A stretch of 64,000 bases of DNA from Trichobilharzia regenti (Eukaryota; Platyhelminthes; Trematoda; Strigeidida; Schistosomatidae): contig OX235262.1 of assembly GCA_944472135.2 (NCBI GenBank), positions 165,229,509 to 165,293,508 on the forward strand, in the 5' to 3' direction. Positions 34,815 to 46,527 of this stretch are shown one piece after another. Numbering within the stretch: the first letter of the stretch is position 1; each line of letters opens with the position of its first letter. The position numbers and the translations under genes are program-made. The notes below the pieces were generated by a model. It was given only the letters and a program-made list of their open reading frames with translations, was not told the DNA's origin and did not search any database.

Positions 34815-35280
34815 TCTAAACTAGTGTGGACCCCAACCAGGCTCAAATCAACTGTCAAAGGCTTCATGGACTTATGCTAGGTTTTAGATTGACCACCCTG
34901 AATGTTTTTCTAACCTAATCCTAAATCAGCTAACATTGCCTATCAAGGAAGGTGGTGGCTTGGGATGCACAACACATGTCCTAGTCACCTCAATCGATGT
35001 AGCCTCACAGTTGACTTTCTCTTTTTACCCACTGCTCTACGCCTAACCTCAGTATCACTCACCATATTATACCATTTAACACGGGAAGTCGAGTGTAAAC
35101 ATCTGTGATCAAATGGAGCTAGTCTTTTCATACCTTCTACTTTCAGTGACTATGTCTCACAGTCATAAAAGAGGATAGAGTGAATTGCTGAGAAGTAAAC
35201 ACGCCCTTTGATAGATAACCGGATACCACACCCACGCCAGAGATGGCATAAGTTAGCAAATGCCAACATGGTCAGTACGC
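34815..35280 (-). mobile_element. RTE-B fragment, minus strand
   Basis: The minus frame reads VYFSAIHSILFYDCET, then LAPFDHRCLHSTSRVKWYNM, VSDTEVRRRAVGKKRKS, RLHRLR and LGHVLCIPSHHLP. This matches 42280-42530. Several stops are present. Confidence 0.8.
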
Positions 35281-35429
35281 TCTAACATTTCACCCCCTAT
35301 TATTTAAGACAAGAACAGGCGTAGTCTAGTATCACCAATGTATCGCTTATTTTCAGACGAGTAGATTATAAAACAAAACATGTTACAATAGTATATGTGT
35401 AAAATCTGGAGACTGTAGTTCCATACTAA

Positions 35430-36035
35430 TTTGTATATTGGGCATATCATAGAGTCAGACAGTATCATTTTGCTGGATGACGTTTCGAACACAATTTATT
35501 GTTCATAATCATTATAAGTTGTAAATACACAACATCGAAATTCGAACTTTTGTACTGCTCATTCTTTCGTCCCATTTGTCACGAGTATATACGGGGCCAA
35601 GTAATTGACCGCGATAATTTAGATCAATGGAGAGCAAATGCTCAGAGAAATCTAGACTAGAAGATCCTAATAAGATAAGATATTTAGAAAAAAAGCCCAT
35701 GTATAGTATTACAAGCAGTTACACACAACCATACAATAAGATGAGAAAAGATGACCGTCTTAAAATCTGTCACAGAGTGTAGGGATAGACTGATAAGTGA
35801 AGCTTTATTTGTCCAACCAACTAAGAATGCTTAAAATAAGAATGACTGAACGCCTGTTCCGGACATCCGGAAAGTTCTGTTACCCTTACGACAAATGGGG
35901 AAGAATCACAAGGACCGCAAAAATCGAGTTTCGAAGTTGTTTAGTTGCAACTGACATGATAACTAATAATTAATTGTCTTCGAAACGTCATCTAGTAAAA
36001 CAATACTGTTTCACTGTGTGATATATCTAATAAAC
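35430..36035. mobile_element. PLE-type terminal repeats in inverted orientation
   Basis: tggatgacgtttcgaacaca and ttattgttcataatc at 35475-35515, and the reverse-oriented cttcgaaacgtcatc and actgtttcactgtgtgatat at 35975-36025. These are the terminal words found next to GIY-YIG remnants at 62230-62390 and 63065-63230. The 450 bases between hold no recognised coding sequence. Confidence 0.6.
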
Positions 36036-36184
36036 AAATTAACATAGAAGCTGGTTACTGTTGTTTCCACAAACCCGCTAACAAGAGTCGTGTCAGGCTT
36101 AAGGCTTTTAGTCCTAAATCAGATATTTTGTTTTCATTTCCACTTGTACTTCATTTTTACAATCGATTTAATTTCTTTATTCTG

Positions 36185-36516
36185 ATTGGACATTAGGTGT
36201 TAAGTAACTAGTGTCGTGCGTCTAATCCTTTGATTTGTTCAGCCTCAATTCTGTTATCAATCAAGTTTGTAGTGTGACCACAATTTCAGATGGTTCACCA
36301 TCACTATGCACTCTGAATTGTTGTTATTGTATGGTTAAGGACAACCGGTAGGTACAAGACTCAGTGGTAACGTGTCTGACTGCAGTACTGGGTGACACAC
36401 CTTTCACTCTCAGAGGGGACATGAGTTCCTTCACAGTCATAGATACGCCTTTCTGACTGATGAGTGCCGACAAACCAGGTCTAAGAATTCCTGCTAACTA
36501 TCTCCTACTATGTAAT
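36185..36516 (+). mobile_element. SINE-C with its companion module
   Basis: SINE-C proper is at 36351-36516 (tcagtggtaacgtgtctgac; diverged B box). The companion module at 36185-36330 has ctgattggacatt, gtgtcgtgcgtctaatcctt and ggttcaccatcac words, as at 59150-59228. Confidence 0.68.
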
Positions 36517-36705
36517 TACGATTTACGTTTTGCTCCAAAGACAAAGCTAGTCCTTCATGACTTATCAAATATTGATATGAAAGACAATATATGACCCAAT
36601 GTATATTTAAGATAACGGTATACTGTTAGAATGCAATCATGCTGAGCACTGAAATTCCATTTGCCGACCCAGCTTAACCAAATATACGAGTGTAACATTT
36701 CCAGA

Positions 36706-36926
36706 CTTTTTTTCCTTCACGTTCCCTATTGGAACATAGAGCTTCAAGTTTCTGTATCAGTGTTCAATTTTACAGGATGGGGTTGCTAGCCTCATGCCCA
36801 ACCTTTCCTCCTTACCAGAATTATTTCTGACTTAGCGAGGTAAAGGAGTGCGTCTGTGACCGGGGATCGGACCCCGGACCATGTGCATGGTCGGCGAGCG
36901 TCCTAACCCCTATGCCACCGACTTGG
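36706..36926 (-). mobile_element. SINE-A, minus strand
   Basis: Well-kept copy with B box on the minus strand in ggggatcggaccccggacc, head word catgcatggtcggcgagcg-like, and A box region atgccaccgac at 36912-36922. Confidence 0.88.
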
Positions 36927-37807
36927 TTCACTGAAAATACTGACTATGGATAAAGTCGGTAGTGTTTTCCTTGGGAATAACATGGACCACAGAGATGCCT
37001 AAATACATAAATCGTTTATTAATGCTTCATTTTTACACCATAATACGACGAGAAAGTCTTTGCATATTACAGTTAAATAATTACTCAAAAGAAATTAACT
37101 TAATCTATATCATAAGATTGAACAGTAAATATTCAAGTCATTGATTTAGGGTGTAGCCTTCAAGAATGTGAACTAACAGATTCTTTCAAAAGCACTTTAA
37201 CTGTGAAGATAGAATGGTAGGCTTTAAGACGCAATAAAACCTATAAGACTAACAATGAAACACTTTTTTCACAAATCATGTTTACTTTATCAGTAGTGAA
37301 TGGAATTTTTCAGTAGAGAAGAACAATAAACAACAATAATAATGAAACTTCTGACCTTAAAAATACTCATATAATTGATGATGTTGTGTGCGGAAAATAA
37401 ACCTAGTAGACTCCATGACATAGAATGACGCTAGTCTACCCCAAAAAGAATTGTTTTGGTTTAAGGTGAATTTTAGAAAAATAAATAAATAATTAATAAC
37501 CTTGAACTGGTCAGACAGAAGACTATTCATCATCATCATCATCATGTGAAGTTGACACACCAAAATATGGCGGACTGTGAAGCAAATCAGCACATATAAT
37601 GCTTACAATACAGTCTAATCAACTAACTAGGGCTGAAAAGATCCATTGAAAATAGATTTTCCTTTTGTTCCCCTAATAATAAAAGTGGATCAGCCCTTTG
37701 CATACATTAACTACTATAGTAAAACTTTCTTTGTAGTAAACATGTCGCAGGAATAAATCAGGGTGTTTTAACTTCGAGGTGATGTTTTAGTAGCTATTGT
37801 TGCAAAG

Positions 37808-37810
<3 letters not shown>
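36927..37810. other. Unannotated spacer
   Basis: catcatcatcatcat at 37530-37545. No gene supported. Confidence 0.5.

Positions 37811-37887
<77 letters not shown>
37811..37887. repeat. (TA)n microsatellite
   Basis: About 38 TA units. Confidence 0.97.
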
Positions 37888-37889
<2 letters not shown>

Positions 37890-37954
37890 CACCAATCGCC
37901 TATACGGCTGATGGCGTTGCATGAAAGCTAGAAGTGGTTTAAGTTCAAAATGTA

Positions 37955-38255
37955 TTAGTTTGTAGGGATTTGATTGGTTTCCCATTTAGCCACGGATTAA
38001 TATCAGTTAGAGAACCATTGAAAAAGTTTGGGGAAGTGGATAGTTACAGCTGTTCATCACTACTCAACTATGACTACACCGGGGATTAAATTCACGACCT
38101 TCATGTTGCGAGGTGAGATCATTGACTACTTAGGCATTGGAACGGGATCCAGTGTGTGATTTGTAGCCTCACCACCAGTTAATGTCATCGTTGCGTATTG
38201 GTCATGACCAGTGGTTTCTACCACGTCGCATGCGAGAACGGAAGTTAGGATTTAA
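37955..38255 (-). mobile_element. SINE-B, minus strand
   Basis: 3' end (gtttgtagggatttgattgg, tatcagttagagaaccattg), a shortened ribozyme block and the body (cgttgcgtattggtcatgacc). The core is degraded. Confidence 0.72.
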
Positions 38256-38299
38256 ACGACATTTTGGATTCCATCTCAATGGCTGACTAACTGACTGGT

Positions 38300-38817
38300 A
38301 TCAACATAGAAGTTTGCACTGATATGCAGCAGTTCGGGTTGCTACACTCCTTCTATTTGGCACACAAAGCAAGAGGAGACAGTAAAGAGAGATTCAAAAG
38401 AGAGATAATAAACAGAAGTGTAAGTATGGCAATATGGAAGAACGATAGGATTTCCCTGAATATTATAAATCACAAAGAGTGAATACATCTGCACCAGCCA
38501 TTGAGAACAATTTTGAGCCATATCACCGATTGTCTCTAGCCATTGGTTTTTACCGTCTCAAGGACACCAACCAGTCAGGAACTCTACACCTTAGTACGTA
38601 ACTAGCTTAAACTAACTTTCGTGTATTTCGCTGACTAATGCCATGTTTTTGTCTGCCCACCACTAGCTCTTTTCCAGCCTGATCAACCCTATGTCAGCTA
38701 ACATCACCCGTCAAGGAAGGCGATGGCTAGATATGTTTGCTCAACATATGTCCTAACCATCTCAATCAATGTAGTTTCACAACCTCCTTACCTAGCACTC
38801 GATGCTTAGCCTTATTA
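38300..38817 (-). mobile_element. RTE-B 3' end, minus strand
   Basis: The minus strand carries the 3' UTR (38315-38440) and C-terminal coding words around 38520-38800 (ccaccactagctctttt, atgtcagctaacatcaccc). Abuts SINE-B at 38818. Confidence 0.75.
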
Positions 38818-39000
38818 TACTCACTGGCTGGATCATCAGCTAGCGCGCCTCGTAACCCGAAAGTCCTGGATTTGATCTCTGGTGGTCGGGTAATGGATGC
38901 ATACTACTGAAGAGTCCCAAACTGGGATGAAACAGCGTTTAGTACTCCCTGGTTTTCAATGGCCCTCTAACTGATAGAAATTCGTGATCAAACTTGAATA
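38818..39000 (+). mobile_element. SINE-B, plus strand
   Basis: Head with B-box-like ctggatttgatctctgg at 38866-38882, ribozyme block, then the 3' end (ctaactgatagaaattcgtg). Confidence 0.78.
38899..38948 (+). ncRNA. SINE-B hammerhead-like ribozyme, core intact
   Basis: Reads GCAUACUA, CUGAAGA, GUCCCAAACUGGGAU, GAAAC, AGCGUU, UAGUACUCC. The core segments CUGANGA and GAAA are intact. The cleavage triplet would be GUU, which fits the NUH rule. UACU pairs with AGUA in stem I, next to one mismatch. Activity is inferred only. Confidence 0.58.
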
Positions 39001-39446
39001 TGATACATATGAATAATAACAGCGGTTTATTTAATAGAACCAATTAGAAGCTTTCTTCAAGGACCAATTCCCAATGGAATTTTTTAATCGGAAATGTTTG
39101 GTAACATGATTTATCTTGAATTTCGTTATTTATATGAATACACTTAGAACCCACAAACTGCTGATTTGTGTATGACTTTTCGTTTATTTTACTCTTTGTG
39201 TTTCAGTAGTTCAGACATGACCGTAGATTCTTTTTGCTTACTTTAGAAATTTTCATCATACTCCAAAACTAACAGAAAACATCTTGAAGAAATAAACATT
39301 TGCAAATGATGAAGATTCTATTTAAAAGCTACTTTAAAACTGATACTCCGTTAGATTCGTGGTTTCAGCTCCTTTGCTTAGTACAATAATTTCTGTCATA
39401 CATAGAAAAAGTAGTCGATTCGATACGAATACGCGTGCCATATTGT
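39001..39446. other. Unannotated spacer
   Basis: Nothing recognised. Confidence 0.5.
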
Positions 39447-39700
39447 TAGGCGTCAGCTGTTTAGTAGTAGAATACTTGTCATTCCCGCCTCACATGGTCT
39501 GCGGTTCGATCCTTGGCCGATTCACTCCTAACCTCGCTTATCCAGTAGCAAAGGCACTAAAGAGGGAAGGTTGAACATATTAGGCTAGTAAAGCTACCTA
39601 CCCTATCAAAGATAAACAACAGTGCTATTGAGACCTGAAAGTTCAAGCTTGTGGCCCTATGTTCCACTCGAAACGCAAAGGAATAAAGTAAATAATAAAT
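39447..39700 (+). mobile_element. SINE-A, plus strand
   Basis: Diverged tRNA head (tgcggttcgatccttgg), body word aggctagtaaagctacc and the end tatgttccactcgaaacgca, aaggaataaag. Confidence 0.8.
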
Positions 39701-40454
39701 TGCTCTACCCCTTAGAATGAATTTGCATCTAACATAACAATGATGAATAAAACAGAATTCAGGTCCTATGTTATGTTGTCTGATAACCAGTATCGGATAT
39801 GTATTTATGTTTAAATTACTATCGAACTTTGTTTAGGTTTTTCATAACAGTCCCATACTGAAAACTGAGAATATCCCTTCTCTGGGCGTATCTGCTATGT
39901 CTGTTGTGTTAATTTTTCTTTTTTTTCTTTCACAGAACTACTATTGTACACTTCACTGAACTAAATGTGTTGTGAAAAGCTTTACACCATTTTAATCTAT
40001 TCCTCTAATTCCCATTACCCGCCTGTATTCCTTCCGTTATAGAATATTTAAAATACTTCAGTTTTGACCTTTGACCTGGACTACAGTTTTTTCGTGATTG
40101 TTACAATTTATTATTTGTTTATATAGGAAACAGTAGAAACCATCAGACAAGGACTACATACGTTTTCATTTAGTATAACTCTATCGTATAAAATTTATTG
40201 AAAGGTGATTAAAATATCTTAATAATAAACTCCAACACACTTTATTTGAATTGCTTAAACCGGAAAGAATGAACTTGTGACCCAACAACAGAAATTTAAG
40301 CGACAAACATGATAACAAAATTGTGTAGCAAATTTTTCATTGGTAAAACTTTCTCACACATTTAATACACATATACACGAATGTACAGTATAGTTGATGA
40401 CTTCGTAGAAAGGAGTATTTTCTCCTCTGCAGCCGTCTTTTTAATAATTCCTAT
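39701..40454. other. Unannotated spacer
   Basis: Nothing recognised. Confidence 0.5.
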
Positions 40455-40625
40455 GATCCAATGTGTATATTCCTGGGTTCGAACCATGGCAGTGGGTTCG
40501 TGCCCCTGAAAAGTCCCAGTCTAGGACAAAGCAGTTGTCCAGTACTCCCAGCTGGTATTCCACTGGTGTCAGCACATGACGATGAAATCCTTCAGCCAAT
40601 CAAACAAATCCCTACTTGAAAATTA
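40455..40625 (+). mobile_element. SINE-B, plus strand
   Basis: B box tcctgggttcgaacc at 40471. Ribozyme block at 40505-40545 with CUGAAAAG (G8 lost). The 3' end is gatgaaatccttcagccaat. Confidence 0.75.
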
Positions 40626-40721
40626 TTCCGTGATTGACAAAACAATCAAAGAGTATTCACAAACTGTAAAAGTCAACTAATTTTAGTGGTGAGTTAAATA
40701 GGAATAGGTCGATTTCAGATA

Positions 40722-40880
40722 GATTTTGTCACCAACTGAAATCTGTTGAAAAATTGTGGAAAACCAGACAGTATTGGACACCTGTTTGTCCTCTTTCAGG
40801 ACTCTTCAGTGGCACATAGCGATGAATCAACAACAGGTTGAACCCTGGACTACCAGTCTAATAACACATTGACTGTATCT
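40722..40880 (-). mobile_element. SINE-B, minus strand
   Basis: gaaaaccagacagtattgg, gtcctctttcaggactcttc and ggttgaaccctgg show the reversed 3' end, ribozyme block and B box. It forms a tail-to-tail pair with 40455-40625. Confidence 0.7.
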
Positions 40881-40984
40881 ATAAGTTCATACTACAGTGA
40901 AGCTACTTGGATTACTTGTTTGGAAGCGGTATCGAAGACGTCTAACTCATGATATAAGAATAAAACTTGTGCACTGTGGTAGAG

Positions 40985-41349
40985 TATAATTCCATTATGG
41001 GTAAATTTTTGTTTTGATAAAGTCTCACAGTGTTATACAGTAATGTTTACTGACGACGTTTCGAGCACAATTTATTGCTCAATCATATCAAGGTATTCAC
41101 ATGACTTCCTAACTTCATTTATATAGTTCCATTATTTTTCACTCGATTTTCACTTGATACTACTACCAATCAAATCAAGTGAAAATCAAGTGAAAAATAA
41201 TGGAACTATATAAATGAAGTTAGGAAGTCGTGTGAATACCTTGATATGATTATGAGCAATAAATTGTGCTCGAAACGTGGTCATCAGTAAACATTACTGT
41301 ATAACACTGTGAGACTTTATCAAAACAAAATTTACCCATAATGGAACGT
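40985..41349. repeat. Near-perfect palindrome of PLE-type terminal repeats
   Basis: Left arm about 40985-41156 and right arm about 41177-41349 are inverted copies that differ at only a few sites, with a centre of about 20 bases. Each arm carries cgtttcgagcacaatttatt-type words also seen beside PLE nuclease remnants at 62230-62390 and 63065-63230. The right arm includes tgagcaataaattgtgctcg and aaacgt. GAGC/GCTC can form a stem before GAAAC, as in hammerhead stem II. Confidence 0.85.
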
Positions 41350-41703
41350 CTAACTCACTTTCTGAGTCTCTTCAACAGATTGTGTCTAAGTCCTTGTTAG
41401 TGACAGTGTTTCTACTGTACTCGGAATCCTTCTTGCACTGTTTGTCACCAAAGCGCTCTCTTCATCTTCTGTCTTCAAATTATTCTTTGATTTCTTTTTT
41501 CAAACATTGTGTCATTACTGTTTAGTTTCCTATGACTATATTTTCTGTCATTTTACCAAGATTTTAGTAATTGCTACAGTAGAAATATTAGTTTAGTTAA
41601 TCAATTAACTAGATCAAAAGAATATAACTCCATTCGTGGCCGTATATTAACTGTAACCAAAGCAGCATAATATTGTTTTATCGTGTGTGTCTGTTGCTAT
41701 TCG

Positions 41704-41752
<49 letters not shown>

Positions 41753-42019
41753 TTTAGGACGTAGGCAAATAAACTAAAGCGTAGTCATGTTCCGACCTTC
41801 GTAAAATCCTCATAAATCATGCAGTAATTTGCAATCGCATTCAATATTCTCATCTTCAACGCACTTATCAGCAACTATGATTACTAGAATAATTTCCAAA
41901 ATTATTTATTATCGCAGCGTGTGTGTTCTGTCAGGGGGAAATGATTTGAACTAAATTCTAGGATTACATTTAAATATCTCTGCAAGAATAATGTATATTA
42001 GATTAGTTTTGGAGATATC
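41350..42019. other. Unannotated spacer with (TA)n
   Basis: (TA)n lies at 41705-41751. Nothing else. Confidence 0.5.
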
Positions 42020-42945
42020 GTTCTGTAGTTTACAAAATGTAAGATGCTGCTACAGGACTTGACCACGTCAACTCCTAACTTAGTGATAGGGAGTGAAGTG
42101 ATAGAACATGTTGACCACTTCACATACTTGGGAAGTTGTATTAGCACCAACGGACTGATTGGCGATGAAATCTCAGCACGGATCCGAAAAGCTCGAGCTG
42201 CTTTCGCTGACTTACACCATCTCCGGCGTAGGCGTGACATCCGGTTATCAACCAAGGGACGTGTGTACTGCTCATCAGTTCGCTCCGTCCATCCTTGTCT
42301 ATGGCTCTGAAACATGGCCAATACGAGTTGAAGACATGAAAAGGTTGACTGCTTTCGATCATAGATGTCTGCGATCTCTATCTCACGTTAGGTGGTTTAA
42401 TAAGGTAAGTAATGTTGACGTTAGGCGTAGAGTGTTGGGCAAACAGGGAAAATCAATCGATGAGGCTATAAAGTTACATAGACTAAGATGGCTAGGTCAT
42501 GTGCTGCGCATGCCTAACCACTGCCTCCCCCGACGGGCATTACTAGCTGATATAGGTGCAGGTTGGAAAAGAGTAAGTGGTGGCCAAACAAAAACATGGC
42601 CTCATCAATCCATGAAATCCTTGACAGTTAAACTGAGTCAGGTAGGGAGATGCAGACTCCGGGTTGGGGCCCTCGGACTCTAGGAATCAATGGCTGGAGA
42701 CAATAGGTGACATGGCTCAAAATCGTTGTCAATGGCCAGCGCACATGTATTCAGTCTCTGTAATCTTTTATATTCCTTTCTACCATAACCCATTCTGTTT
42801 CACTCTTATACTTGTCAGACTGTATTGATTCTCTTCACTCATCTTCTTGTCTACCTCTGTGTGCTATTTGGAACGTGGCAACTCGAACTGGTGCACTTCG
42901 GTGCCAAGTTCTATATTGAACCCAGACAGACAGACAGGTAACAAA
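42020..42945 (+). mobile_element. RTE-B 3' end, best copy
   Basis: C-terminal part of an RTE-type RT with its 3' UTR. Frame one (42044-42310) reads DHFTYLGSCISTNG, then RKARAAFADLHHLRRRRD and RLSTKGRVYCSSVRS. A frameshift near 42285 moves to [71 protein letters not shown] and [15 protein letters not shown] (to 42683). The catalytic RT domain upstream is missing. The 3' UTR runs to gttctatattgaacccagac. Minus-strand frames here are shadows. Confidence 0.87.
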
Positions 42946-43160
42946 CTCGTCAACCACACCTTATATAGTCAGGGATTCGATTCTCAGCCAACGCACTACT
43001 ACATCTCTCTTAGCTGGCAGTAAACGGATTAAAGAGGAGAGGTTGGGTGTCAGACTGGTAACCCCACGCTGTAAAAAAAGAATCACTTCCACTAGTGAAA
43101 TTTCAAATCTTAGCTCTTAGTCATATGTTCCTTTCGGAACGTAAAAGGATGAATGAATAT
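42946..43160 (+). mobile_element. SINE-A, plus strand, diverged
   Basis: agggattcgattctcagcc (B box), agaggagaggttgggtgtc, ctggtaaccccacgctg and catatgttcctttcggaacg, followed by taaaagga. Confidence 0.8.
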
Positions 43161-43574
43161 ATAATACTCAATACGATGTTAGGTATGCCGTTATTTCGCT
43201 CAACGTAGCTTCATCCTAGCGTGATACTACATACTACTGACCGGCTGATATAAGTAGATGGAAACCACCCATATCGAACATCAAAATAACCTAAGCACAG
43301 AATAGTCATCTCATCTGTTCGGGGCTGACTTCATTCTCAGTACATCCGGTTCAAATTAGTTCAGAGTAACGAACGAATCAGTCAGTTCAAACCATCTGAA
43401 TGCTGGCCAGCTACTTAAGCCAATCCATAAAACTTAGAATCAAATTCGTTATTTGCAAATTTGACGTGGGCGGATGAAGTTCAACTCATGAAACACATTT
43501 AAACTCATTTACGAGTTTAGAATCACGCCAGCTGCGTAACCACTACTCACACCTTTTGTATGATAACGTCCTAG

Positions 43575-43606
<32 letters not shown>

Positions 43607-44825
43607 GAGAGAGAGAGAGAAGTTAAACCTGTTACCCCTTATTTGATATTTCAGTCTCTAGATAAAGAGGCCACCAACTTAATTGGCAGAATTGGGCATA
43701 AGGGATTCTGCTATCCACCTAACTTAACATAGATGTAAGCGATAAAGATTTTTATAAATGTCAACACAAAACAGGAAATTTCTGCCGCAAACAAACGAAG
43801 GTTAGTCGTATTAAAGTACACCTGAATTTGACAGACTTTTCTAATAAAATAAAAAAAGTTAAGTACTATCCAGTCAGTTTTATATTTGTGATGCAATCTG
43901 CTTTCGTGTGTGTGTGTGTGTGGTTAGATGTTGAAATGACAGTATTCCGGTGCTCTGTCGACTGACCGTCATCAACCTCACGCTAAGGTAACTACTATTC
44001 TTCCTATACTGTCAAAGTAGATATATCATTGAAAAAAAACAACTGAACAAATCTCTTATAGTTTAACAATAAAATGATAAATCACACAATGCATACATTT
44101 GTAAATTTTGACATTTATCTGAGATCACCATCTTCATTGAGGTAACAAATGTATCGTTTACAGCATTTATAAAATATGCTTTGAAATCAGTACAGGTGTA
44201 AAGTGTAAGGCTTTAAGAGAAACGCCATTTGGCTGGTTACATTTAGTTTGACCTTACTCTACTTTCTCAGCTGTCGAGTTGGAATATTTTAAGTTGCGTT
44301 ATTTCGAATGTAGGGAAGGAGTCAACAGGAGGCCAATGAACTTCGCCACATGCTCCGACTATGAAGCGACAAGATATGTCTATCTCGGGGTTTCAAACAT
44401 ACGGCAACCCCAGGCTTCATTCAAAGACGTTTCTGTTGAGGCTTCCGATTCGATAATGCAGTTCAGTATTTCTATATCTTGACATTAACTATCAAATATT
44501 AGGCATGACACATTGAAGTGTCAAACCACTTAGCTTATTTGTCGCATTATTTAATGGTACGAAATTAATTTCTCGTAAAAGGTTGCAATTTTGAGGTTTG
44601 CATTCGCTTTGTGTTGTAAATGCTACTAATTTAATTAGGAAATGAGTAGATTTCATTGGGTTCAGTTCCCAAATTCTATTACTACTTGCCTAAGTACAGT
44701 TAGTCTACCAGTGATGTTTACATCATTTGCTTAGGGATCGAGAAAATTCATGTAAAACATATTTATTTCGATTAAGAGCTTTTTTAAAGGGATTCGCAAT
44801 GATTTAATTGTAGAATCCGTCGCAA
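43161..44825. other. Unannotated spacer, about 1.7 kb
   Basis: (TA)n at 43575-43602 and a short gagaga run. The 67-codon frame at 44279-44482 has no recognised motif. No gene called. Confidence 0.45.
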
Positions 44826-45115
44826 ACCAAAATCAGTCAGAAGATGAGTGAAAACTAGGAAGTATTGAGCAGCGGGTTAATTGTGAATTATAACTAGTTA
44901 CTCAGCAGTACACTCTCATTACCCCAATAAGTACTGGACCCGGGACCTTCAGGCTACAAGACTGGCGGGTTGACTTTTCAACCACTGGATTTGAATCCAA
45001 CAGCACATGAATTCTAACTTCTGTCAACGCGTGGCATATAATGCTACCTGCAGTCAAATTCATCGGCAAGTATCTATCCTTAAAGCCAACCTGGTGAACC
45101 TCACTCGCCATGACT
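44826..45115 (-). mobile_element. SINE-B, minus strand
   Basis: Ribozyme region decayed. The head is recognisable (gtactggacccgggacc, caggctacaagactggcggg) and the body lies at 44990-45110. It pairs head to head with the next entry. Confidence 0.65.
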
Positions 45116-45134
45116 TCTAAGAAAAAAACTGCAG

Positions 45135-45262
45135 GAAGTCCTTTCTAAAGGCCAGGGCATCCTCAGTGGAGTCATAAATTCGCATTACTGAAGAGTCCCG
45201 GACTAGGACGATGTCCAGTAGTCCCTAACTTTTAGTGACTCTCAGTCTGTAACAAAATCAAC
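45135..45262 (+). mobile_element. SINE-B, plus strand
   Basis: ttactgaagagtcccggact, then aggacgatgtccagtagtcc. The GAAAC segment is deleted from the ribozyme block. The 3' end decays near 45260. Confidence 0.65.
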
Positions 45263-45924
45263 ACTAAGCTACACTCATTCTGCTGAAATCTATAAATAGT
45301 TATATCCAGTATGAAAATAAAGAGGAGTGAAAGTAGTAATAATTACGCGATACACATTACCATCATCATCTTTATCTTCTTTGCAATTAACAAAATTATT
45401 TCTCCCTATCATAAACTTTACAATTAAATGTTATAAAATTATCAGGCAAGTTTTTTAGGGGGGTGTTTTCTGATTGTTTTTTTTTCTTTGCTTCTTCCCT
45501 CTTCATTACAATATGATAGTTTCACACTTTTAATGGATAGATTGGTTGTTATGGTTGCAGTATGAATGTTTGTGAATGGTTTAAATGATGAAAACAAGTC
45601 ACTTATAATTCATTTTGATGATACACTTATCCAATGTTATGTCTGAAAAAGATTGTATACCAGTTAATTTTTCTTCTTTCTAAAGCTTTTAGTAAAATGT
45701 CCCATAGAAAATAGTTGAAAGGCCTACTTACTTGACTGTCAGACTTTTGCCATTATTCTTTCCTGAACTTCTCAAAAAGACTATATCATATTATGTAAAA
45801 AACACACTGAAAACTGTAAGTAGGGTTAGTAGTGGTGTGTCTTTTGAGTCACTGACAACTGACATTATTGTCAATAAGCACTTCCGTTCTTACAAGCATT
45901 TGGTTAAAGTTATCTTGTCTCATA
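45263..45924. other. Unannotated spacer
   Basis: No firm feature. The 126-codon frame beginning at 45732 crosses into the shared repeat described next. Confidence 0.4.
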
Positions 45925-46025
45925 CTAAACATCCTCTTTATTCTCAACTTTTGCCTTGTATATCTTCGGGTGAAACCAGAAGAAACTTCATAAGAACTTA
46001 CGCTCGTACGGCCATTAAATATAAA
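45925..46025 (+). repeat. Repeat shared with 12195-12320
   Basis: The + frame reads KHPLYSQLLPCISSGETRRN, FIRTYARTAIKYKNS. Resembles the extreme C terminus of some LINE reverse transcriptases, but no RT motif is present. It ends where PLE terminal sequence starts. Confidence 0.4.
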
Positions 46026-46164
46026 AATTCTACGAAGACAATTTTCTTTATCGACGAAATCATCTTCAAAGTCGTATTTATACCTACCAAATATATATAT
46101 ATATATGTATAGTGGTCTATTATTGTTCAGAGATGCGTTTGGAAAGTGTGCGCTTTGAGTGCAC

Positions 46165-46456
46165 ATTATCTGTCCATTATCCGGCATGGTTAGCAAAGGG
46201 ACAATGCAAGACAATTACTAGCTCAATTCTCGAGCATTTGGTGAACTCAGTCCATGTAGCTCCACCAGAGTCGTCTTTCAAGATCATCTACAACAAAGTG
46301 AAACCAAATGGTACAAAGGGCGTCAGGTTTCGGCTTTTGTGTATGGCTGAGGCACTGGCAATTCGTCAATACAACCCGAACTCTGCATACAGAAAAAGTG
46401 TGTCCAGTCTCTTATTCTACCTTGGTCTTAACCTCTTCACTAGTCGTTCCCTGTGA
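46165..46456 (+). pseudogene. PLE GIY-YIG C-terminal remnant
   Basis: Frame words HYPAWLAKGQ, SSILEHLVNS, FKIIYNKVKP, LCMAEALAIRQYNPN match the end of the nuclease at 14190-14420 (HCPAWLARG, SSILEHLVIS, LYIAEALAIRDLKPD). The YIG motif itself is missing, so only the C-terminal half is present. The frame is open to 46456. Confidence 0.82.
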
Positions 46457-46527
46457 AAATTTTTTGATTTTTTCTTTTTTTAAAATTTTACTTTCATTTT
46501 GCTTCTGCTTTAATAATTAATCCAATG

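Noticed and set aside
37811..37887. Long (TA)n as a possible origin or regulatory element
   Set aside because: Simple microsatellite of a type seen seven times in the window.
44279..44482. 67-codon frame that looks protein-like
   Set aside because: No motif, start context or splice site strong enough to call an exon.
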